DNA of 64,000 nt from NCBI RefSeq assembly GCF_000739595.1, contig NZ_BBJP01000013.1:124001-188000 (forward strand), in the 5' to 3' direction. The stretch's first letter is position 1, and each line of letters begins with the position of its first letter. This DNA is from Halorubrum halophilum. Lineage in GTDB: Archaea > Halobacteriota > Halobacteria > Halobacteriales > Haloferacaceae. Below the pieces are notes generated by a model. It made no database searches, had not been told where the DNA came from, and saw only the letters and a list, made by a program, of their open reading frames with translations. Positions 1 through 8,795 of this stretch are shown piece after piece. A program made the translations under genes and the position numbers.

Positions 1-6
1 AAAGCG

Positions 7-14
7 CTTTTATG
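7..14 (+). promoter_or_regulatory. TATA-like box upstream of the ribosomal protein operon
   Basis: The sequence CTTTTATG resembles a haloarchaeal TATA box. It would start transcription near position 35-40 and leave a leader of about 90 nt before the L7Ae start at 129. No other gene is visible in positions 1-128. The window edge prevents judging the BRE element. Confidence 0.35.
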
Positions 15-128
15 GATGTCCGGACTACGTCGCTTCACAGCCTCTGCGGGGTTGATGATGTGCCGTGCCGTTAGGGATCGACCACGGTACGAGCACGCGA
101 GCCCGCGCGGAGGATAGGTGAACAACAT

Positions 129-491
129 ATGCCCGTTTACGTAGACTACGAAACCCCAGCCGACCTCGCAGAGCGATCGCTTGAGGCGCTCGAGGTCGCC
201 CGAGACACCGGTACCGTGAAGAAAGGAACCAACGAGACCACGAAGGCCGTCGAGCGCGGCAACGCGGACCTCGTCATCGTCGCCGAGGACGTCTCCCCCG
301 AAGAGATCGTGATGCACCTCCCCGAACTCGCGGAGGAGAAGGGCATCCCGGTCGTCTTCGTCGACACGCAGGACGAAGTCGGCCACGCCGCCGGCCTCGA
401 AGTCGGCTCGGCCGCCGCCGCCATCATCGACGCCGGCGACGCCGACGACGACGTCGAGGACATCGGCGAGAAGGTCGCGGAGCTTCGATAA
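129..491 (+). CDS. rpl7ae: 50S ribosomal protein L7Ae
   Basis: A 120-residue kink-turn RNA-binding protein. In archaea L7Ae is part of the large ribosomal subunit and also of box C/D, H/ACA and RNase P ribonucleoproteins. The RNA-contact segment [10 protein letters not shown] lies at residues 31-40, followed by the [12 protein letters not shown] strand-loop typical of the family. The length matches the family. It is the first gene of a tight operon: S28e starts 6 nt after its stop, then L24e and NDK. No zinc site is present or expected. Confidence 0.97.
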   Translation: MPVYVDYETPADLAERSLEALEVARDTGTVKKGTNETTKAVERGNADLVIVAEDVSPEEIVMHLPELAEEKGIPVVFVDTQDEVGHAAGLEVGSAAAAIIDAGDADDDVEDIGEKVAELR

Positions 492-497
492 CCACCC

Positions 498-722
498 ATG
501 AGCGCAGAAGAGGGCACCGGCGACTCGACGACCGCGGAGGTCATCGAGGTCGTCGGCAAGACCGGGATGCACGGCGAGGCCATGCAGGTCAAGTGCCGCA
601 TCCAGGAGGGATCGAACCAGGGCCGGATCATCACCCGGAACGTCCTGGGCCCCGTCCGCATGGGCGACGTGCTCCAGCTCCGGGAGACCCAGCGCGACGC
701 CGACTCAATCGGAGGGCGATAA
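498..722 (+). CDS. rps28e: 30S ribosomal protein S28e
   Basis: A 74-residue OB-fold protein of the small subunit. The family features are visible: a beta strand with [16 protein letters not shown] near residues 20-35, and the C-terminal [17 protein letters not shown] stretch found in archaeal and eukaryotic S28e. It lies between rpl7ae (6-nt gap) and rpl24e (3-nt gap), the usual archaeal L7Ae-S28e-L24e-NDK order, so it is almost certainly cotranscribed. Confidence 0.96.
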   Translation: MSAEEGTGDSTTAEVIEVVGKTGMHGEAMQVKCRIQEGSNQGRIITRNVLGPVRMGDVLQLRETQRDADSIGGR

Positions 723-725
723 CCA

Positions 726-914
726 ATGGTCGAGACACGAACCTGCGACTACACCGGCGAGGAGATCGAGCCCGGCACGGGCACGATGTACGTCAAGAAG
801 AACGGACAGATCCTCCACTTCGTCGACTCGAAGGCCGAGAAGAACTACTTCCTCGGCCGCGAGGCGCGCGACCTCGAGTGGACCGAGGAAGGGCGCGAGC
901 AGGGTGGCGAGTAG
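726..914 (+). CDS. rpl24e: 50S ribosomal protein L24e with a degenerate zinc finger
   Basis: A 62-residue large-subunit protein. The family core EIEPGTGTMYVKKNGQ and the ending LGREARDLEWT are clear. The classical family has four zinc-binding cysteines in two pairs. Here only Cys7 remains; the partner positions read CDYT and FVDSKAE, so the metal site appears lost. The gene fits the operon position and length, so it is probably functional rather than decayed. The next gene, ndk, starts on the base after its stop codon. Confidence 0.93.
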   Translation: MVETRTCDYTGEEIEPGTGTMYVKKNGQILHFVDSKAEKNYFLGREARDLEWTEEGREQGGE

Positions 915-1394
915 ATGAGTCACCACGACGAGCGCACCTTCGTGATGGTCAAGCCCGACGGCGTCCAGCGCGGCCTCATCGGCGAGATCGTCTCTCGCTT
1001 CGAGGAGCGCGGGCTGAAGCTCGTCGGCGGGAAGTTCATGCAGATCGACGAGGACCTCGCTCACGAGCACTACGGTGAACACGAGGACAAGCCGTTCTTC
1101 GACGGCCTCGTCGACTTCATCACCTCCGGCCCCGTCTTCGCGATGGTGTGGGAGGGTGCGGACGCGACCCGGCAGGTCCGCGCGATGGTCGGCGAGACCG
1201 ACCCCGCCGAGTCCGCCCCGGGCACGATCCGCGGCGACTTCGGTTTGGACCTCGGCCACAACGTGATCCACGCGTCGGACCACGAGGATGAGGGCGCCAA
1301 CGAGCGCGAGATCGACCTGTTCTTCGACGAGGACGAACTCGTCGACTACGGCCTCGACACCGCCGCGTGGGTGTACGAGGACGAGCAGCACTGA
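915..1394 (+). CDS. ndk: Nucleoside diphosphate kinase
   Basis: A 159-residue enzyme that moves the gamma phosphate between nucleoside triphosphates and diphosphates through a phosphohistidine. The N-terminal [18 protein letters not shown] signature and the active-site segment NVIHASD, with the predicted catalytic His119, are present. It is last in the ribosomal operon, with its ATG directly abutting the rpl24e stop, which suggests translational coupling. The C-terminal acidic tail is typical of halophilic versions. Downstream is a 160-bp convergent gap with T-rich tracts (CACTTTTCGGTTTCTTC) that may terminate transcription. Confidence 0.97.
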   Translation: MSHHDERTFVMVKPDGVQRGLIGEIVSRFEERGLKLVGGKFMQIDEDLAHEHYGEHEDKPFFDGLVDFITSGPVFAMVWEGADATRQVRAMVGETDPAESAPGTIRGDFGLDLGHNVIHASDHEDEGANEREIDLFFDEDELVDYGLDTAAWVYEDEQH

Positions 1395-1555
1395 GCGGCG
1401 CACCACTTTTCGGTTTCTTCGACGCCGCGTTCCCGCGAGCGGTAGCTATTCCGACACACCTCGTTTCCGGTGAAACCACATCTGAAATTCGGTGACTGCG
1501 ACGCCGATCCGGAGAAAGTTACCTGATAAACTCGCCCGCAATGGGTCTCCGCCCC

Positions 1556-2803
1556 TCAGTCGGAGAACGCCACAATCCGACCGTCCTCGGTGACCACGAG
1601 CACCTCGACGCTCCCGTCGCCGGTCGCGTCCGCGAACAGCGGGCCCGCGTAGACGACGGCGCCGCCGGCGCCGCCGACGTCGCCGCGAGCGATCGCCTCG
1701 CCGTTCTGGTTCAGCGCGAGCACGCCCCCGTTCTGGTTCACGGCGACCGGCCCCGGTGAGCCGTCGCCGTCGACGTCTGCGACGCCCGGCGCATTCACCC
1801 GGGTATCGCCGCCGTACTGCTGTTTCCAGACGACCTCGCCGTCGAGCAGGTCGACCGCCCAGACGCTCCCGCTCCCGCTGACGTAAACGCGACCGGGGTC
1901 TGCGTCGCCGACGGTGACGGGCAGATCTTGGAGCCCGACCTCGTAGCGGCTCCCACCGTCGGCGACGTCGATCGTCTCCAAGTTCCCGTTCGCGCCGCCG
2001 AGCGCGAGCACCGGGCCGCTCCGAGTGTCGGCCGCGCTCCAGCTCAGGGGCGTGACCGACGGGGTCGTCGTCCACCGGGCCTCGCCGGCTGCGTCGAGCA
2101 GGGTGATCGTCCGGTTGTCGTCGGCCGCGGTCGCGACCGCGAGCCCACGGGGGATATCGTCCTCGGAACTGCCGAAGTCGACGGCCAGCGGTCGACGATC
2201 AACCGGCGCGCCGAGGTCGGTCTCGAACAGCGTGTCGCCGGACGCATCGACCGCTCGGACTCGTCCGTCGGTCGTGACCGCGGCGACCTCGGCGTCGCCG
2301 TCGCCGTCGAGGTCGCCGATCGCCGGCCGGAGCCCGCCCGGTCCGTCGAGGTCGACGGCGAACCGCTCGGTTCCGTCAGTCGGGTCGAGAGCGACGAGCG
2401 AACCGGACTCGGTCGTGAACGCGACGACCTCATCGCCGCCGAGTTCGCCAGTGACTAGCCCGCTCGTCGCGGGGGGATCGGTGCCGTTGCCGTCGCCGGT
2501 GTCGCCAGTGCCGGCGTCCCCCCCGCTGACGGTCGTCCTCCACTCCACGCCGCCGCCGACGGCGGTGGCGCGTATCGTTCGATTTCCGTCCTCGATCGTC
2601 GGCTGGAGGACGAGCGGGTCGCCGTCCATGGTGGCGACGACCGCGCCGCTGCCGTCGTCGCCGGCGACGGGATCGGACTCCCAGACGACTTCGGCGTCGA
2701 TCGTGGCGTCGTCGACGCCGACGAACGCGAAGAGGGCGACCCCGACGCCGGTCGCGCCGCCGGCCAACAGGATCAGGCTCGCGAACAGAACGCGGCGGTC
2801 CAT
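1556..2803 (-). CDS. Membrane-anchored PQQ/FG-GAP-like beta-propeller protein
   Basis: About 415 residues from the ATG at 2803; an earlier ATG at 2863 exists, but the residues before 2803 do not look like part of the signal. One hydrophobic N-terminal helix (about residues 4-28) is followed by an exposed domain of repeated blade motifs such as GDLDGDGDAEVAAVTTDGR, ADVDGDGSPGPVAVNQNGG and DATGDGSVEVLVVTEDGR. These Asp-rich loops are typical of calcium-binding FG-GAP or PQQ-like propellers. No catalytic residues are evident. It is probably an extracytoplasmic structural or binding protein. It is a single gene, convergent with ndk. Confidence 0.75.
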   Translation of the reverse strand: MDRRVLFASLILLAGGATGVGVALFAFVGVDDATIDAEVVWESDPVAGDDGSGAVVATMDGDPLVLQPTIEDGNRTIRATAVGGGVEWRTTVSGGDAGTGDTGDGNGTDPPATSGLVTGELGGDEVVAFTTESGSLVALDPTDGTERFAVDLDGPGGLRPAIGDLDGDGDAEVAAVTTDGRVRAVDASGDTLFETDLGAPVDRRPLAVDFGSSEDDIPRGLAVATAADDNRTITLLDAAGEARWTTTPSVTPLSWSAADTRSGPVLALGGANGNLETIDVADGGSRYEVGLQDLPVTVGDADPGRVYVSGSGSVWAVDLLDGEVVWKQQYGGDTRVNAPGVADVDGDGSPGPVAVNQNGGVLALNQNGEAIARGDVGGAGGAVVYAGPLFADATGDGSVEVLVVTEDGRIVAFSD

Positions 2804-2883
2804 TACCGTGGGGTTTGGTCGTCGCGGTGATACCCCTGTCGGATGCGGCGGGGTGGAGTACAAGAGCGTAGCGCCGAGATGGG

Positions 2884-3597
2884 CTATAGCAGCGTCGCGA
2901 CGCGGTCCGCGTGCTCCGGGCCGACACGCTCGCGGAGGGCTTCGGGGTCGCGCTCGCCGTCGGCGTTCACGAGGTAGGCCGCGCCGTCCGGTCCCTCGTA
3001 CGCGCCGTGGAAGTCGTAGACGAAGCCGTACACGTGGGCGGCGGCCGCTTCGTCGGCCTCTCGGGCGATCGCCACCTGTTCGTGGACGTTGTACTCGACG
3101 AGGCGGTTCCGGACGCTGGCGGCGTCCTCGCCGTCGCCCCGTTCGTCGTCGGCCTCGCCGTCGCTGTCGAGCGCGTCGAGGCCCGCCTCGACGATCGGGA
3201 CGAGCTCCTCCACGTCCGCCCTGACGCCGGGTTCAGGGGGGAATTCGCCGGTTCGGACCGCGGAGAGGGCCGCGCCGACCGCGCCGCACCCGGTGTGTCC
3301 GACGACCGCGAGCGCGTCCGTTCCGGTGTAGGCGAGCGGGTACGCGACGCTCCCGGAGAGCACGCGCTCGCCGTCGACGCTGTCGCTCACGCGGTTCCCG
3401 ATGTTGCCGACGGTAAAGAGAAATCCCGGTCGGTCGACCGCCCACATGCCTTCCTGAGAGACACGCGAGTCCGAACAACAGACCGAGACGACCGGAGGAC
3501 GCTGGCCGTCGCGCTGGTCCGCGAAGGCGTCCGCATCGAGCGACGCGACGTGCTCGTCGTTGCGGTCGAGGAGTTCGGTCAGGAGGTCGCGACCCAT
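2884..3597 (-). CDS. Beta-class carbonic anhydrase
   Basis: A 237-residue enzyme for reversible CO2 hydration. Counting from the ATG at 3597, the zinc and catalytic-dyad motif CSDSR is at residues 41-45 and the second zinc motif GHTGCG at 100-105, giving ligands Cys41, His101 and Cys104 with the Asp43-Arg45 dyad. The start at 3597 begins with MGRDLLTELL; a longer ORF reaches 3681 but its extra 28 residues are low in family character. The C-terminal half has an acidic insert (SDGEADDERGDGED) between conserved parts. No partner gene is adjacent. Confidence 0.9.
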   Translation of the reverse strand: MGRDLLTELLDRNDEHVASLDADAFADQRDGQRPPVVSVCCSDSRVSQEGMWAVDRPGFLFTVGNIGNRVSDSVDGERVLSGSVAYPLAYTGTDALAVVGHTGCGAVGAALSAVRTGEFPPEPGVRADVEELVPIVEAGLDALDSDGEADDERGDGEDAASVRNRLVEYNVHEQVAIAREADEAAAAHVYGFVYDFHGAYEGPDGAAYLVNADGERDPEALRERVGPEHADRVATLL

Positions 3598-3696
3598 ACG
3601 CGGTGACTCGGTCCCGGGTCTGAAAAGGGAGACGGACGTGGCGAGAATCGGTGCCGGAGCGAGAATCGGGCGGTCAGACAATCCGTTCGAGGGCGC

Positions 3697-3831
3697 TCAG
3701 ACGACCAGTCCGACGATCTGAACCAGAAATCCGACGACGAAAACGGCGAGGAGAGCGATCGTCGCTACCACGACCGCGGGCGAGAGCATCTCGTCGTCCT
3801 GATCGAGCACGAGCGACTCCATGTCTTCCAT
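3697..3831 (-). CDS. 44-residue single-span membrane microprotein
   Basis: A short ORF that I found by translating the gap between the carbonic anhydrase and the kinase. It starts MEDMESLVLDQDDEMLSP and continues with one hydrophobic helix of about 25 residues to the C-terminus (VVVATIALLAVFVVGF, then LVQIVGLVV). Acidic N-terminus plus a terminal helix suggests a small tail-anchored protein. A TATA-like TTCAAATC lies about 20-25 nt upstream, consistent with a leaderless transcript. I do not recognise a family. It could be spurious, but the hydrophobic tail and promoter spacing favour a real gene. Confidence 0.6.
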   Translation of the reverse strand: MEDMESLVLDQDDEMLSPAVVVATIALLAVFVVGFLVQIVGLVV

Positions 3832-4017
3832 GCGAGATCTGTCGTCGCGGCGGGATTTGAACGCTTCGCTCGGCGGAGCGTCAGGACCGACGCCCGTGAA
3901 GACCCGAAGCTACGCGTTCGTTCGGCCCTGAAGGGAACCTTCATTTACCTCTCGACGGACTGTGCGGATGGATGAGTTACGGAGGGCGGCCGACCACCGG
4001 GGCCGAGGGGGGTGCCG

Positions 4018-4683
4018 ATGTCGAACCGTGACGCGACCGACGGCGGGGGGCCGAAAGGGACGATTCCCGAACCGGCGGACGAAGGGTCCGAACCGGTAGA
4101 CGAAGGGCCCGATTCGGCTGGCGAGACGAGGAGCTCCTCGGCCGGAGCGGCGACCGCCGCGGAGTCGTCTCCCGGCCCGCTGGTCGTCGTCTGCGGGCTA
4201 CCGGGCGTCGGCAAGACGACGGTGGCGGAGCGGGTCGCGGACCACGTCGACGGCGAGATCCTCCGGACCGACGTGATCCGGAAAGAGCTGTTCGACGACC
4301 CGCAGTACACCGACACGGAGACGGAGGCCGTCTACGCGGAGCTTATCGACCGTGCCCGCGACCGCGTCGCGGGCGGGTCCGCCGTCGTCCTCGACGCGAC
4401 GTTCGCAGACGCGCGGTTCCGCGCTGACGCCCGAGAGGTGGGCGAGCGAGTCGCGGACGGATTCGCGCTCGTCGAGGTGGCGTGCGACGAGTCCGTCGTC
4501 GAGCGCCGGATCGAGCGCCGCGACGGGATCAGCGACGCCGACTTCGAGGTCCACCTCCACTTCAAAGAGCTGTTCGACCGGATCGAGACCGACCACGTCG
4601 TCGTCGACAACTCCGGCGACCAGGCGGAGACGTTCGCACAGGTCGATGCCGCGTTCGGCGGGACGGCGCTCGACGGCGACTGA
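4018..4683 (+). CDS. P-loop nucleotide kinase-like protein (AAA_33 type)
   Basis: About 221 residues from the ATG at 4018 (a GTG two codons upstream is possible). After a disordered, acidic Ser/Gly-rich N-terminus of about 54 residues comes a Walker A GLPGVGKTT at residues 60-68. A Walker B-like VVLDATF follows, with Arg-rich lid segments (RRIERRDGISDADF). This layout matches small-molecule or tRNA-type kinases of the zeta-toxin/AAA_33 group; the substrate cannot be told. It is a single gene upstream of eif1A. Confidence 0.75.
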   Translation: MSNRDATDGGGPKGTIPEPADEGSEPVDEGPDSAGETRSSSAGAATAAESSPGPLVVVCGLPGVGKTTVAERVADHVDGEILRTDVIRKELFDDPQYTDTETEAVYAELIDRARDRVAGGSAVVLDATFADARFRADAREVGERVADGFALVEVACDESVVERRIERRDGISDADFEVHLHFKELFDRIETDHVVVDNSGDQAETFAQVDAAFGGTALDGD

Positions 4684-4774
4684 GCGCGGGTGACGATCGG
4701 TGTCACGGTGACCCGACCACCGCCTTCTCGTGCCAACAATTCGCACGAGAAACGCGCACACGCGTCTCCCATCA

Positions 4775-4780
4775 CTTATA
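4775..4780 (+). promoter_or_regulatory. TATA box of eif1A
   Basis: CTTATA lies 24-29 nt before the ATG at 4804, the spacing expected for a leaderless haloarchaeal transcript. Confidence 0.6.
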
Positions 4781-4803
4781 CGGGCGACCGTCATACTACC
4801 TGT

Positions 4804-5088
4804 ATGAGCGAAGAATCTGGGCGGAAGAACCTCCGAATGCCCAACGACGACGAAGTGTTCGCCGTGGTGACGGAACACCTCGGCGGGAACCACGTGCGAC
4901 TGCGCTGCGTCGACGGCGAGACGCGAATGGGCCGGATCCCCGGCCGCATGAAGTACCGAACGTGGATCAGCGAGGGCGACGTGGTCCTCGCGGAGCCGTG
5001 GGACTGGCAGGACGAGAAGGCGAACGTCGAGTGGCGGTACGACGACGACGACGCGGACCAGCTCCGGCGGGAAGGTCACATTCAGTAG
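4804..5088 (+). CDS. eif1A: Translation initiation factor eIF-1A
   Basis: A 94-residue S1/IF1-type OB-fold protein that promotes ribosomal subunit dissociation and initiator tRNA binding. The typical order is visible: [20 protein letters not shown], then [19 protein letters not shown], and the ending with [17 protein letters not shown] chose the ATG at 4804 because it directly follows a well-placed TATA box; the reading frame is open further upstream but without family similarity. Its 3' side faces the transposon-like repeat element and the convergent thiolase gene. Confidence 0.95.
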   Translation: MSEESGRKNLRMPNDDEVFAVVTEHLGGNHVRLRCVDGETRMGRIPGRMKYRTWISEGDVVLAEPWDWQDEKANVEWRYDDDDADQLRREGHIQ

Positions 5089-5121
5089 CGCTGCGACGCG
5101 GTGGCGACGAGAGGTGCTTTT

Positions 5122-5804
5122 GGCTCTGTTGAAACTCCCCTCTCCAGATATACTCTCGTCTGAAACTGCCAGTCGCTAAAGCGTGCGTATCGACCGCAGA
5201 GCGTTCTACCAGTTTACAGAGATACTCCGATAGTCGTGTAAGATACCGGGAGTGGGTATATCGGGTTGGATGGGTGGGATTTTATAACCAATCGAGTGGT
5301 GTTGCTGTCGGCTGTTTATAAGTGATCGACGGTATTGCGGTAAACACGTCCAAAGCCCCAGCCGGCGAGGCGGGCGCACGCTCGCTGCGCGCTTCAGTCG
5401 CTCGCAGGCTCGCTCCTTCCAGTGCTTGCGTCGCCTGCGCCCGCCTCGCCGGCTGCCCCTTTGAGTCCCACCCCGACCGCGCAGCCTCACGCCTCCCCAG
5501 CCTCGTCGCTCGCTTCGCTCGCGACTCCCTCGCACCGGCGGTTCGCGGCCCTCCGGGCCGCTCACCGGGGCGCGCCACCGCCTCGTTCGTTTATAATCGA
5601 TCGTCGCTGTCACTCGTGGCCTTTTAAATGCTGGATCGCCACCACCGATCTGCAATACCCACTCCCGCAGTCGGTCAAGAAGCAGGCACATTCTATCGGC
5701 CGATTCAGGATTCAGTTGGGGAACAGAACGCAGTTCTCGTGCTGACTACAAACCCTGTATCTTGCACGTGATCTCTCTCAGGTTCTGAGGATTTCAACAG
5801 AGCC
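5122..5804 (+). mobile_element. Non-autonomous transposon-like element (683 bp) carrying repeat copy 1
   Basis: The unit is bounded by a 13-bp perfect inverted repeat, GGCTCTGTTGAAA at 5122-5134 and its reverse complement at 5792-5804. The flanking 8 bases are GTGCTTTT on the left and GTTCTTTT on the right, a 7/8 match that looks like a target-site duplication. Such ends and an 8-bp duplication are what IS6-type elements produce (recalled knowledge). No transposase is encoded; inside is the hairpin repeat core at 5247-5667 with about 125 and 137 bp of unique flanks. It fills the 754-bp gap between eif1A and the thiolase. Confidence 0.7.
5247..5667 (+). repeat. Three-hairpin intergenic repeat, copy 1
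   Basis: The core is bounded by inverted 13-mers CGGGAGTGGGTAT (5247-5259) and ATACCCACTCCCG (5655-5667). Inside, in order: two TTTATAA boxes; a long stem with 20-nt arms at 5359-5378 and 5436-5455, extended through a symmetric CCC/CCC internal loop to CAAAG (5351-5355) and CTTTG (5459-5463); a conserved linker TTTGAGTCCCACCC; a second, weak stem around GTCGCTCGC; a third stem GCGGCCCTCCGGGCCGC; and a further TTTATAA box before the right end. Copies 2 and 3 have the same order. Open frames inside it show no coding-type conservation. Confidence 0.8.
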
Positions 5805-5841
5805 GTTCTTTTAAAAAAGGCCGAGCGACGGCGCCGACCGC

Positions 5842-6984
<1,143 letters not shown>

Positions 6985-7068
6985 GATCGATCACTGGCCG
7001 GTCAGGGACTTAAAACGGCGTGGAACCCGAGAGAATCCGACCGGAGTTTCCCGTTTACCGCCTATCGG

Positions 7069-8634
7069 TCACTTCCTCAGGAGGTTCTCGCCGGTCATCT
7101 CCGCGGGCCGGTCGACGCCGATCAGGTCCACGAGCGTCGGGGCGATGTCGCAGAGCGAGCCGTTCTCGCGGATCTCGCGCCCGCCGTCGTCGCCGTCGGG
7201 CGTCAGGTAGACGAACGGGACCGGGTTGAACGTGTGGGCGGTGTGGGGGTCTTCGAGGGTTCCCATGTCGTCGGCGTTGCCGTGGTCGGCCGTCACGACC
7301 GCGTGGCCGCCCGCGTCGGCGACCGCGTCGAGGAGGCGGTCGAGCTGTGCGTCCACGGCCTCGACCGCCTCGACCGCGGCGTCGAAGTCGCCGGTGTGGC
7401 CCACCATGTCGGGATTCGCGTAGTTCAACACCAGCAGATCGGGGTCGTCCGACTCGATGATCCCGACCGCCTCGTCGGTCAGTTCGGGGGCCGACATCTC
7501 GGGCTGGAGGTCGTAGGTCGGCACGTCCGGACTCTCGACGATCTCGCGCCGCTCCCCGGGGAACTCCACCTCGCGACCGCCGTTGAGGAAGTACGTCACG
7601 TGCGGGTACTTCTCCGACTCGGCGATCCGGAGCTGGGTGAGGCCGGCGTCGGAGACGACCTCCCCGATGGTGTTCTCGGGCATCTGGGGCGGAAACGCGA
7701 CCGGGAACGTGAACGTCTCGTCGTACTCGGTCATCGTCGTCATCCGGATGTCCGGCTGGTCCAGATCGAACGCCCACTCGGGACGCGTGTCGGTGAGCAT
7801 CCGGACCAGCTGCCGGGCGCGGTCCGCCCGGAAGTTGAAGAAGACGACCGCGTCGCCGTCATTGAGCCCAGGCTCGCCCGCCACCAGCGTCGGCTCGATG
7901 AACTCGTCGGTCTCGCCGCGGGCGTGGGCTCGGGTCGCGGCCTCGACCGCCGTCTCGGCCTCACGCTGCGCCTCGCGCTCGACGATGGCGTCGTACGCCT
8001 TCTTCGTCCGCTCCCAGTTCTCGTCGCGGTCCATCGCGTGGTAGCGGCCCGTGACGGTCGCGACGTGACCCGTCCCGCGCTCGTCCGCCTTCGCCGTCAC
8101 CTCTGCGAGGAACTCGTCGGCGATCTCCGGAGCGGTGTCTCGGCCGTCCGTGAACGCGTGGCTCGTCGCCGGGACTCCGGCGTCGGCGGCGGCGTCGATC
8201 AGGGCCAGCAGGTGCTCCACGTCCGAGTGGACGCCCCCGTCGGAGACGAGCCCCATGAAGTGGACTCGACCCCCGGTCGAGTCGGCGTGGTCGAGCGCGT
8301 CCGCAATGGCGTCGTTGTCGGAGAGCGACCCCTCCGCGAGCGCGTCGGAGATGCGGGTGTACGCCTGCTTGACGACTCGGCCCGCGCCGATGTTCAGGTG
8401 ACCGACCTCGGAGTTCCCCATCTGGCCCTCCGGGAGCCCCACGCGCCGGCCGTGGACGACGAGCCGCCCGTCCGCGCCGCGCTCGGTCGCGGCATCGAAG
8501 GCGGGCGTCTCGGCGGCCGCGACCGCGTCGCGGCCCGCGGGCCGTCCCGAGGGGTCGACCGGTTCGCCGCCTTCGCCGTCGCCCGCTCCGCCGCCGAGAC
8601 CCCATCCGTCGAGAATGATGAGTGCCGTTTCCAT
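7069..8634 (-). CDS. gpmI: 2,3-bisphosphoglycerate-independent phosphoglycerate mutase
   Basis: A 521-residue alkaline-phosphatase-fold enzyme interconverting 3- and 2-phosphoglycerate in glycolysis and gluconeogenesis. The N-terminal metal site ALIILDGWGLG and the phosphoserine motif GQMGNSEVGHLNIGAG are clear. Later metal-binding segments VNYANPDMVGHTGDF and VVTADHGNADDM are also present. An acidic insert (GDGEGGEPVDPSGRPAGRD) sits between the first motif and the serine. Length matches the family. It starts with ATG at 8634; the adjacent regulator gene at 8796 is divergent. Confidence 0.96.
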   Translation of the reverse strand: METALIILDGWGLGGGAGDGEGGEPVDPSGRPAGRDAVAAAETPAFDAATERGADGRLVVHGRRVGLPEGQMGNSEVGHLNIGAGRVVKQAYTRISDALAEGSLSDNDAIADALDHADSTGGRVHFMGLVSDGGVHSDVEHLLALIDAAADAGVPATSHAFTDGRDTAPEIADEFLAEVTAKADERGTGHVATVTGRYHAMDRDENWERTKKAYDAIVEREAQREAETAVEAATRAHARGETDEFIEPTLVAGEPGLNDGDAVVFFNFRADRARQLVRMLTDTRPEWAFDLDQPDIRMTTMTEYDETFTFPVAFPPQMPENTIGEVVSDAGLTQLRIAESEKYPHVTYFLNGGREVEFPGERREIVESPDVPTYDLQPEMSAPELTDEAVGIIESDDPDLLVLNYANPDMVGHTGDFDAAVEAVEAVDAQLDRLLDAVADAGGHAVVTADHGNADDMGTLEDPHTAHTFNPVPFVYLTPDGDDGGREIRENGSLCDIAPTLVDLIGVDRPAEMTGENLLRK

Positions 8635-8795
8635 ACCGTCCGTTTTCGATGACGGGGTAACTACCCTTCGCTCCGGTCAACCGCCGCGGGCTTCGACCGA
8701 TCGCCGAACCGCGATCGGCCGATCGCCCGAAGAGGGACGATCGGTCCGTGTCGCGTAAGTCAGCCTTTTCCCTCTCCGACGCTAACTATACGTTA

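Noticed and set aside
50-62. A box C-like TGATGA sequence upstream of L7Ae
   Set aside because: No D box CTGA with proper spacing or terminal stem follows, so no C/D RNA can be supported.
5206-5691. Open frames within the three repeat copies sharing the peptide SVRPPRRLGLW
   Set aside because: The shared peptide follows from the shared DNA. Differences between copies are mostly amino-acid changing, upstream frames differ between copies, and conserved stems explain the conservation better.
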